A DNA stretch of 64,000 nt, taken from NCBI GenBank assembly GCA_023416275.1, contig JAEZIB010000091.1:11997-75996 (forward strand), given 5' to 3'. Source of the DNA: Bacillota bacterium. Lineage in GTDB: Bacteria > Bacillota > Clostridia > Acetivibrionales > DSM-1351. This document shows positions 45,731-52,959 of the stretch, one piece after another. Made by a program: the position numbers and the translations under genes. Within the stretch, counting starts at the first letter, position 1, and every line of letters starts with the position of its first letter. The notes beneath the pieces were generated by a model, which worked only from the letters and a program-made list of their open reading frames with translations, was not told where the DNA came from and did no database searches.

Positions 45731-46861
45731 TTAATACTCCTTTCCCATAGCAAATACTCTAATAATATTCAAATCTTTATCACAAACAACGCAGTCTGCA
45801 TCCTTACCAACTTCGAGGCTGCCCTTTTTATTAGATATTTTCAATACCTCAGCAGAATTTTTAGTTATTACAGAAATAGCTTTTTCTATCGGAATACCCA
45901 GTTGTTTTATGGCAACTCTAATTTCCTCAAACAATATTTTGGTGCTAACAGTTTCAGAAGATATTACATTCCCTTTATCATCAAAAACAGGAATACTTCC
46001 ATAGGCATCTGAACTCATTGTAACTCTGCTAGTATCTACACCAATATCAATGAGATACTTAATAGCATCATAAGTAGCAATACAGTCATTATCCCTTTCA
46101 TTTGGTATAAAACCAGCCGTAAGGTCAATAAAGCCTCCTTCTTTCAAATAAAGAACAGCTTGTTCAAATAGCTTGTGTGTTCTATTCATATGTGTAGGAA
46201 GAAATTGCTTTTTAGGGATATGAGTTTCCTTTATTAATTTGAATAAATAATCCATTGCCTTCTCATCTATTCCCATATGAAAATGAACAAGTCCAGCCTT
46301 TCCAGAAATCAACGCACCGTTTCTGGTTTGTGCTGCAATTCTGCTTATTTCATCAAATGTTGGTTCGAAAGATCTGCTGTCGCCCAAGCAGATTTCTCCT
46401 ACACCAATAACTTTATCAACAAAAACCATATCAGTTTGCACACTTCCTGTTAATGTTACAATTGGAACCTGATAAGCACCAGTAAAAATATAGGTAGACA
46501 AACCTTCCATCTCAAGTTGTTTTGCCTTTGCATACAAGCTTGCAGTATTTCTGGTTACAGCATCTGCACCAAGGACACCGACAACTGTAGAAATTCCATT
46601 TTTAAGTATGTCCTTAGCTCTAGCAGAATCTGTTCTGGTAATATATCCTCCTTCTCCTCCTCCGCCAGCTATATGAACATGTAAATCAATAAATCCCGGA
46701 AAAACAATATAGTCACTGCAATCAAGAGCCTTCACGTCTTTTAAAGCAGACGCATCTATAGTCTCCTCAATTAATGCTATCTTATCAAAACAAAACAGTA
46801 TATCCTTTTTGCCAAGATAATCAGGTGAATATACCGTAGCATTCTTCATTAGTGTGAACAT
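45731..46861 (-). CDS. iadA: Isoaspartyl dipeptidase (beta-aspartyl peptidase)
   Basis: IadA removes isoaspartyl residues from beta-Asp dipeptides. The 376-residue protein aligns over its full length with the E. coli enzyme: the amidohydrolase HVH motif (His61, His63) in FPGFIDLHVHIAGGGGEGG, GAYQVP, LTGSVQTD, HFHMG, LPTHMNRT and TMSSDAYGS (metal Asp). The position of the carboxylated Lys (VIGVK in E. coli) reads VIGVGE, so Glu156 may bridge the metals instead. GGAGG lies before the ATG. The amino-acid ABC transporter genes lie upstream on the same strand. Confidence 0.9.
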   Translation of the reverse strand: MFTLMKNATVYSPDYLGKKDILFCFDKIALIEETIDASALKDVKALDCSDYIVFPGFIDLHVHIAGGGGEGGYITRTDSARAKDILKNGISTVVGVLGADAVTRNTASLYAKAKQLEMEGLSTYIFTGAYQVPIVTLTGSVQTDMVFVDKVIGVGEICLGDSRSFEPTFDEISRIAAQTRNGALISGKAGLVHFHMGIDEKAMDYLFKLIKETHIPKKQFLPTHMNRTHKLFEQAVLYLKEGGFIDLTAGFIPNERDNDCIATYDAIKYLIDIGVDTSRVTMSSDAYGSIPVFDDKGNVISSETVSTKILFEEIRVAIKQLGIPIEKAISVITKNSAEVLKISNKKGSLEVGKDADCVVCDKDLNIIRVFAMGKEY

Positions 46862-47001
46862 TGTTTTTCCTCCGTCGTAATTGAGCTAACTAATAGTCCA
46901 GTCCCAAATGCGGTCTATACTATGAACATAGTTAATAAGCCTCCAAGATTGCTAACTATCTCATAAAATTATGGTAGTAATAATTAAATAAGCCTTACCT
47001 A

Positions 47002-47724
47002 TTATAGCACCTTGCTTAAAAATTCTTTTGTTCTGTCATTTTTGGGATTCATAAAAATTTCTTTAGGCGTTCCCTCTTCCTTTATCATTCCCTCATCCAT
47101 AAATAACACTCTAGTAGCAACTTCTTTAGCAAAACCCATTTCATGAGTAACAACCACCATTGTCATACCTTCTGCAGCCAATTCCTTCATTACCTCAAGC
47201 ACCTCTCCTACCATTTCAGGATCTAGTGCAGAAGTTGGTTCATCGAACAGCATTACATCAGGTGACATTGCAAGGGCGCGCACAATTGCTATACGCTGCT
47301 TTTGTCCGCCTGATAATTGTACAGGATAATTATTTGCTTTATCTTCAAGTCCTATACGTTTTAAAAGCAATTTTGCCTCTTCCTCTGCTTTATCTTTAGG
47401 AATATTTTTTAACTTGATTGCCCCAAGAGTAATATTATCTATAATTGAAAGGTGTGGAAAAAGATTAAAATTTTGAAAAACCATCCCCATCTTTTGTCTC
47501 TGCTTGTTGATATTATTACTTTTATCTGTAATGTCTACACTCTCAAAAATGATTTTACCATCTGTAGGGTACTCCAATAAATTTAGGCATCTGAGGAAGG
47601 TACTTTTACCAGAGCCACTTGGACCAATGACAACAACAACCTCACCCTTTAGAATGGAAACATCAATTCCTCTGAGAACATGAAGTGTTCCGAATTTTTT
47701 GTGTAAATTAGCAACCTCAATCAC
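47002..47724 (-). CDS. Polar amino-acid ABC transporter, ATP-binding protein
   Basis: The 240-residue protein is the ATPase of a polar amino-acid importer (GlnQ/HisP type). Walker A is GPSGSGKSTFLRC, the Q-loop is GMVFQNFNLFPH, the ABC signature LSGGQKQRIAIVRALA, Walker B VMLFDEPTSALDPE, and the switch His lies in VVVTHEMGFA. The start is GTG with AGGAGG upstream, and it overlaps the end of the permease gene by eight bases, showing coupling. The exact amino acid transported cannot be read from sequence. Confidence 0.95.
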   Translation of the reverse strand: MIEVANLHKKFGTLHVLRGIDVSILKGEVVVVIGPSGSGKSTFLRCLNLLEYPTDGKIIFESVDITDKSNNINKQRQKMGMVFQNFNLFPHLSIIDNITLGAIKLKNIPKDKAEEEAKLLLKRIGLEDKANNYPVQLSGGQKQRIAIVRALAMSPDVMLFDEPTSALDPEMVGEVLEVMKELAAEGMTMVVVTHEMGFAKEVATRVLFMDEGMIKEEGTPKEIFMNPKNDRTKEFLSKVL

Positions 47725-48382
47725 TAGCTCTCATCCTCCTCTCAGCAAAGCCCAGCACTCTGGTCAATGTAAATGTAAGTATGAAATAAATAATAGCAAC
47801 TACTATTAAAGGTTCAAACGGCTTATAAATAGCTGACTTTACAATGTCTGCACTTCTCATTAACTCTACAATACCTATAACTGAAAGAATAGAGGATTCC
47901 TTTATTACAACTACAAATTCATTTCCCAACGCAGGCAGTATATTTCTAATAGCCTGAGGTAATATTATATATCTCATAGACTGAGTGCTGTTAAAACCTA
48001 TTGAGCGAGCTGCTTCCATCTGACCCTTATCTACAGCCTGAATTCCTGCTCTTATGATTTCTGCCACATATGCTCCACTATTTATTGCCATTGCAATTAC
48101 ACCAGGTATAAATCTATTCATCTCAATACCAAGTAAAGTGAACTTAGGGAAGGATATACTGAAATATACTATTGAAATTTGAACTAATAGAGGAGTTCCT
48201 CTAATAAATTCTATATATGCCGATGCAATAAATTTATATACATAATTTTTAGATATTTTCATTAAGGCTATAAGTGTTCCTATTATTACACCTAATAGTA
48301 CAGTCAAAATGGCAATCACAATAGTACTTATGGTGCCATTAATAAAATATTGTGAATAATCTTTCACAAAGCCAAATTCCAA
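47717..48382 (-). CDS. Polar amino-acid ABC transporter, permease
   Basis: The 221-residue membrane protein has about five helices, the family start region FINGTISTIVIAIL, EFIRGTPLLVQ, and the EAA-type coupling motif EAARSIGFNSTQSMRYIILPQAIRNILP. It forms the channel of the importer with the ATPase downstream. The start is TTG, seven bases after AGGGGG. The binding-protein gene lies 209 bases upstream on the same strand. Confidence 0.95.
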   Translation of the reverse strand: MEFGFVKDYSQYFINGTISTIVIAILTVLLGVIIGTLIALMKISKNYVYKFIASAYIEFIRGTPLLVQISIVYFSISFPKFTLLGIEMNRFIPGVIAMAINSGAYVAEIIRAGIQAVDKGQMEAARSIGFNSTQSMRYIILPQAIRNILPALGNEFVVVIKESSILSVIGIVELMRSADIVKSAIYKPFEPLIVVAIIYFILTFTLTRVLGFAERRMRASD

Positions 48383-48485
48383 ATTATTACCCCCTTACAA
48401 AAATTAGTTATTCATTTTTCATGCATAAAAAGTCTATCGGTGTTTATCCAAAAAAAGTTAAGTTTTCGACTATTTTAAAATTTGA

Positions 48486-48521
48486 CACCACATTTTTAAA
48501 TGCAAATTAGCATAAAAAGGT
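48486..48521. repeat. Dispersed palindromic repeat R3, copy 2
   Basis: CACCACATTTTTAAATGC, then AAATTAGCATAAAAAGGTG, is the inverted form of the R3 copies at 28232 and 58799. It lies between the binding-protein and permease genes. Confidence 0.55.
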
Positions 48522-48591
48522 GTTGAAAACCTGTTTTTGACATAAATTAGGACTGCCTCAAACGAAACAGCCCAAAAGTATGAAAATATCT

Positions 48592-49392
48592 CTATTTAGT
48601 CACATTCTTATCATTTGCTTCTTGAACAAACTTGTCAATTGCTCCTTCTTCCATAAGCCTATCCAATGATTTATTTATAAGAGCTACTAAATCAGAATTT
48701 CCTTTCTTAACTGCAATTGCTGATCCACCTGATTCTTCTTCTACAGTAATTTCTGACAAAGCCAAATCACTATTGTTTTTAATATATCCATTAGCAACCG
48801 GTAGCTCAACAACTAATGCATCTATCTTTTTATTTTTTAATTCCAAAACTAAATCTGGAATTTTACCTAAAGAAACAAGGGTGGAAGCTTGCATTTGTTT
48901 CTTTGCTATTGATTCCTGAGTTGTACCTAGCTGCGCACCAACATTTTTCCCTTTTAGATCTGCAATAGACTTTATTTTGTCTTTATCCTCAGCTCTAACT
49001 AAAACTCCCTGCTTTGCTTCATAATATATCTTTGAAAAATCAACTGCTTTTCTTCTTTCCTCATCTGGATTCATTCCTGCAATAACAATATCCACCTTAT
49101 CGGAATTAAGTGCAGCTAAAAGACCATCAAAACCCATATCAACTATTTCAAGCTGTACACCAAGATCTTTTGCAATTTCGTTTACTATTGAAATATCAAT
49201 TCCAATAATAGTGTCCTTGCCGTCAACCATAGTGTGATACTCATAAGGAGCATAATCTGCACTTGTTCCTACAACCAGTTTACCGCTCTTTTCTATCTTT
49301 TCCATTGTTGGTGTTTCTCCGCAGCCCGCTATAGATAAACCTATTGTAGCTACTATTGAAGCACAAAGTATCCTTTTCAATATTCCTTTCAT
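48592..49392 (-). CDS. Polar amino-acid ABC transporter, substrate-binding lipoprotein
   Basis: The protein (266 residues from the ATG at 49392) begins with a lipoprotein signal, MKGILKRILCASIVATIG then LSIAGC, where the Cys is the lipid-modified residue. The mature part is the periplasmic-binding-protein type II fold, with GKLVVGTSADYAPYEY, GIDISIVNEIAKDLG, NPDEERRKAVDFSKIYY and GTTQESIAK. It captures a polar amino acid for the transporter downstream. I chose this start because AGGGGG lies six bases upstream; an open frame extends 24 codons further. Confidence 0.93.
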   Translation of the reverse strand: MKGILKRILCASIVATIGLSIAGCGETPTMEKIEKSGKLVVGTSADYAPYEYHTMVDGKDTIIGIDISIVNEIAKDLGVQLEIVDMGFDGLLAALNSDKVDIVIAGMNPDEERRKAVDFSKIYYEAKQGVLVRAEDKDKIKSIADLKGKNVGAQLGTTQESIAKKQMQASTLVSLGKIPDLVLELKNKKIDALVVELPVANGYIKNNSDLALSEITVEEESGGSAIAVKKGNSDLVALINKSLDRLMEEGAIDKFVQEANDKNVTK

Positions 49393-49552
49393 TATTATCC
49401 CCCTATCCAAAATATATATGACAATTATAATCTTCAATGCATAAAAATTCAACATTTTACTCAAAATTAATGTTATTATTTAATACGGTTTGTATTTTAC
49501 TGTCGTGTCATAGCTTATTTTGTCCGTAATTAACTAAATTATTATTCTAAAT

Positions 49553-49765
49553 CACTCAATTTTCGCATTAAAAGCCTATCGATTCAGCTGACTTATCTAT
49601 GGTTTGTTGCCCAAATAATTACATTAATAGTAAGTACGAGGAACTAGCATTGTTCATTATCAGCCTTTTACCCGCTGCACACATTCACCATTCATGGTTT
49701 AGCAAGCTTTTTTCACCAACGAATTCATGCAATTATTTCCAACCCAACTTTACGATGAAAAGTAC
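49553..49765. repeat. Dispersed repeat R2, near-full copy
   Basis: ACTCAATTTTCGCATTAAAA opens it, followed by TTATCTATGGTTTGTTGCC, CACACATTCACCATTCATGG and AATTCATGCAATTATTTCC, then AACCCAACTTT. These match the full R2 at 22060-22351 in the same order. It lacks the internal GC-rich terminator hairpin. It lies in the 49393-50148 gap with R1 copy E. Confidence 0.75.
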
Positions 49766-49904
49766 ATCCATTTTCAAGATATAGTTTGTTATTCAGTAAA
49801 TTAAATTAATTCTTACTGCTAAAGTTTATATTTAATTCTATGCCAAAAATTCACATTAAAGCACTATTAATGTGTCCATGCCACGTAGATACTATTTACA
49901 GTTA

Positions 49905-50009
49905 TTATAAAGAGACAAAAAATGTCCCCCACTTCTATAAGTGTGCGCGTACCACTTTGGTTCAGGCGAAGAAAATATCTCCCGCCTCTTTAAATCTAGG
50001 TGTTGTAAC
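49905..50009. repeat. Dispersed repeat R1, copy E (reverse, truncated)
   Basis: Read on minus, this copy keeps CACCTAGATTTAAAGAGGC, GCCTGAACCAAAGTGGTAC, ACTTATAGAAGTGGGGGACA and ends TGTCTCTTTATAA. It lacks the 5' hairpin and is the most diverged copy. Its GAGGC/GTCTC stem is kept with a G-U pair. Confidence 0.7.
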
Positions 50010-50148
50010 TTTATTTACCCATTTTATTTAAAAAATAAACACTATAATATCTTGTTTATTTTTATTTAGACAACCGGTAATTTTTGCCATCCAATTGACG
50101 TATTATATATTTAGCATTTCAAATTTATAATCAAGGATGGATAATACA

Positions 50149-51261
50149 ATGGTGCACAAATATTTATGTGTTGGATTTTTATCAGTTTCTCTTTTAATTC
50201 AAAGTTCAACTGCGTTTAGTGTGGAGAGCAGTATCTACCAGGAAAATCAACTGTTAAATTCATTGGAAATAGCTGTACAGGCTGATACAAATGAGCAACT
50301 TCAAGTCTCAGATTACCCTCTATCACAACAAGAACTCATTTTTCTGCAGGAGCAGCTCAGAAAGGAACAGGAACAGCTAATTAAGGAGCAAGAACAGCTT
50401 AAAATTGAACAAGAACAACTAAAGATCGCTCAAGAACGGTTAAAAATCGATCAAGAAGAGCTTGAAACTGCTCAATTCGACATAAAAAAAGCACAGGAAA
50501 TACTTAAAAAAGCCCAAGATGAATTTAAAAAAACACAGGCACAACTTGATATACAAAACAAACAAAACAAACTGAAAACAGAAATTACTAACAAAAACTA
50601 CTTAGGCTATTTAAAAAATTTAGGCTACTATAAAAATGTTTATAAAAATGATGAAACCCTAAATATCAGAAATACAATACTTCTCTTTCAAAGTAACCAC
50701 AACATGAATGTAACTGGTACTTGGGACGAAGCATCGAAGCAAATGCTAATTAAAAGATTGGTAAGTCCAGCATTTACATATCTTGATACTATAAAAGTAG
50801 CTCCAACAAAAGGTAAGTGGATTGTTGTTAATAAAACTAAAAAAACGCTAACACTATATGAAGGAACAAAGGTTATTAAGAAGTATGCTGTTGCCGTTGG
50901 AAATCCAGCCAGTCTCACTAAAAGCGGTAAATTTATAGTAACAATGAAAATCGAAAACCCTGATTGGGGCGGTGGAGGCTTTTCTAATCCAATTAAGGGC
51001 GGCATTCCTGAAAATCCTCTTGGAAGCCGTTGGCTAGGAATTAATAGAACAGATGGCTCTTATGGAATTCATGGCACCAACTCCTTGTATTCTATTGGTA
51101 AATATATATCTCATGGCTGTATAAGAATGCAGAATTATTGTGTTGAAGAACTCTTCCCTCTCGTACCTCTGAAAGCTAATGTTTGGGTTGGTACACAAAA
51201 TGAGCTGAGCAAATGGGGAATTACACAAAATCCTTTTGATATTCAAAGCAGTATAAAATAG
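50149..51261 (+). CDS. Secreted L,D-transpeptidase with coiled coil and PG-binding domain
   Basis: The protein has a signal peptide (hydrophobic LCVGFLSVSLLI, cleavage near TAFSVES). A Gln/Glu/Lys-rich coiled coil of about 80 residues follows, with repeated QEQLK units. After it come a peptidoglycan-binding domain (with LGYLKNLGYYKN and GTWDEAS) and a C-terminal YkuD L,D-transpeptidase domain with the catalytic HGTNSLYSIG...SHGCIRM (Cys near residue 323). It would make 3-3 cross-links or attach proteins to the wall, outside the membrane. I chose the ATG at 50149 over the one at 50137 because AGGATGG is eight bases before it. Confidence 0.9.
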   Translation: MVHKYLCVGFLSVSLLIQSSTAFSVESSIYQENQLLNSLEIAVQADTNEQLQVSDYPLSQQELIFLQEQLRKEQEQLIKEQEQLKIEQEQLKIAQERLKIDQEELETAQFDIKKAQEILKKAQDEFKKTQAQLDIQNKQNKLKTEITNKNYLGYLKNLGYYKNVYKNDETLNIRNTILLFQSNHNMNVTGTWDEASKQMLIKRLVSPAFTYLDTIKVAPTKGKWIVVNKTKKTLTLYEGTKVIKKYAVAVGNPASLTKSGKFIVTMKIENPDWGGGGFSNPIKGGIPENPLGSRWLGINRTDGSYGIHGTNSLYSIGKYISHGCIRMQNYCVEELFPLVPLKANVWVGTQNELSKWGITQNPFDIQSSIK

Positions 51262-51326
51262 CCATTGATAAAAATACGTGCACACTTTATAATACAATAA
51301 TCTTATTCTAGATAGTAATATCTATA

Positions 51327-51385
51327 TCAACTTTCGCAAATTAATATTCTATAGGTGTATAAGAATTATCAACTGCGAAAGTTGA
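51327..51385. repeat. Dispersed repeat R2, minimal copy with perfect 12-bp ends
   Basis: TCAACTTTCGCA (51327-51338) and TGCGAAAGTTGA (51374-51385) are perfect inverted repeats around 35 bases. This is the shortest complete-looking member of the family, ending just before the asd promoter. Confidence 0.7.
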
Positions 51386-51394
51386 ATATCTATC

Positions 51395-51423
51395 TTGAAT
51401 TTTAATATTTGTTGTGATAAAAT
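51395..51423 (+). promoter_or_regulatory. Promoter P1 of asd
   Basis: TTGAAT (51395-51400) and TAAAAT (51418-51423) are spaced 17 bases apart, close to the sigma-A consensus. It would give a leader of about 160 bases. It begins ten bases after the R2 copy. Confidence 0.6.
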
Positions 51424-51526
51424 ACACAGTAGAAACACATTTGTCACTGAATGGCGGACACTTTATCGAGCAACATGAATTATAAGCAAATATTTTTATT
51501 ATTTAAAACCCTTGTCATTCAGACAT

Positions 51527-51556
51527 TTTACAATTTTAGCATATAATAAATATAAT
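51527..51556 (+). promoter_or_regulatory. Promoter P2 of asd
   Basis: TTTACA (51527-51532) and TATAAT (51551-51556) are spaced 18 bases apart, giving a short leader of about 27 bases before the asd start. Confidence 0.55.
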
Positions 51557-51589
51557 TTTACGAAGAATATTAGATTGGAGGAAATATAC

Positions 51590-52675
51590 ATGTCTAAATT
51601 AAAGGTTGGTATTATTGGTGGAACTGGAATGGTTGGTCAAAGATTTATTGCGCTTCTTGAAAATCATCCCTGGTTTGAGGTGGTTTCTATAGCTGCAAGT
51701 GGTAAATCTGCTGGCAAAACTTATGCTCAGTCTATAGATGGCAGATGGAAAATGTCAACACCTATTCCTGAAGGAGTTAAAAACATTTTAGTCAAAAATG
51801 CCACTGAACAAGTAAAAGAAATCTGCGCTGAGGTTGATTTTGTTTTTTGCGCAGTTGATATGAAAAAAGATGAAATTAAAAAGCTTGAAGAAGAATACGC
51901 AAAAAATGAAACTCCTGTAGTTTCTAATAATTCAGCTCATAGATGGACTCCTGATGTTCCTATGCTCATCCCAGAAATAAATGCTGATCATGTTAGTGTT
52001 ATAGATGCTCAAAGAAAGAGACTTGGAACAAAGAATGGCTTTATTGCTGTTAAGCCAAATTGTTCTATTCAAAGCTACGTTCCATTACTTGAGCCTTTGA
52101 TGAAGTTTGGAATTAAAAATGTTGTAGCATCTACTTATCAAGCAATTTCTGGTGCTGGAAAGAACTTTACTGATTGGCCAGAGATGTTGGATAATGTTAT
52201 TCCGTATATAGGTGGAGAAGAGGAAAAAAGTGAACAGGAGCCGCTTAAAATTTGGGGTTCTGTTTCAAATGGCGAAATAGTTAAAGCTACATCTCCTCTA
52301 ATCACTACTCAATGTATTAGAGTTCCTGTAACAGATGGCCATCTAGCTACTGTATTTGTTTCTTTTGATAAAAAACCATCAAAGGAAGAAATTTTAGAGC
52401 TGTGGAAAAATTATAAGGGTGAGCCTCAGACTCTTGAGTTGCCTAATGCACCAAAACAATTTATAACATATTTTGAAGAGGACAACAGGCCACAGACAAA
52501 ACTCGACAGAGATATTGAAAATGGAATGGGAATTACTGCCGGAAGACTCCGTGAAGACAGCTTGTATGATTACAAGTTTGTAGGGCTTTCACATAACACA
52601 GTTCGTGGTGCAGCAGGCGGTGCTGTTCTGATGGCTGAATACCTTAAAGCAAAAGGCTATATACAAGCTAAGTAA
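51590..52675 (+). CDS. asd: Aspartate-semialdehyde dehydrogenase
   Basis: Asd reduces aspartyl phosphate to the semialdehyde, the branch point to lysine, diaminopimelate, threonine and methionine. The 361-residue protein begins with the nucleotide-binding LKVGIIGGTGMVGQRF and has the catalytic Cys in VKPNCSIQSYVP (near residue 158), QAISGAGKNFTDWPEM, and the His-bearing RVPVTDGHLATVFV. It is the longer archaeal/fungal-like type. I chose the ATG at 51590 because GGAGG lies eight bases upstream; an open frame extends 26 codons further. Confidence 0.95.
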   Translation: MSKLKVGIIGGTGMVGQRFIALLENHPWFEVVSIAASGKSAGKTYAQSIDGRWKMSTPIPEGVKNILVKNATEQVKEICAEVDFVFCAVDMKKDEIKKLEEEYAKNETPVVSNNSAHRWTPDVPMLIPEINADHVSVIDAQRKRLGTKNGFIAVKPNCSIQSYVPLLEPLMKFGIKNVVASTYQAISGAGKNFTDWPEMLDNVIPYIGGEEEKSEQEPLKIWGSVSNGEIVKATSPLITTQCIRVPVTDGHLATVFVSFDKKPSKEEILELWKNYKGEPQTLELPNAPKQFITYFEEDNRPQTKLDRDIENGMGITAGRLREDSLYDYKFVGLSHNTVRGAAGGAVLMAEYLKAKGYIQAK

Positions 52676-52730
52676 TTGCTATATTTTGTAAAAATTAAAT
52701 GGTGTTAATATTTTGTCAGCTTCTGCCGAT

Positions 52731-52763
52731 AAAAAAGCTAGGTGTAATAACCTAGCTTTTTTT
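52731..52763 (+). terminator. Terminator of asd
   Basis: AAAAAAGCTAGGT and ACCTAGCTTTTTT form a perfect stem with a six-base loop and a T-run, 56 bases after the stop. Confidence 0.92.
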
Positions 52764-52959
52764 ATTTTTATCAGATGTCTACCGCTATTAAATCCAATTA
52801 TATAAGGTATGGGATAAGTGGCGATATGACCCTGAATGACGATTTCTAAGCTTCATATATAGTAGAATTTATTTGAAGCCAAGAAACTCTGTTTATATCG
52901 ATATTTTTATATACGTATTAATGTAGTGTTTATAATTCTGGAATTAAAGGAGAAAAAAC

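Noticed and set aside
50345..50560. Tandem DNA repeat in the L,D-transpeptidase gene
   Set aside because: The repeated CAAGAACA-like words simply code for a heptad coiled coil of Gln, Glu, Lys and Leu; it is a protein feature rather than a separate element.
51424..51589. Lysine riboswitch upstream of asd
   Set aside because: The conserved lysine-riboswitch core is not visible; only one weak long-range pairing is seen.
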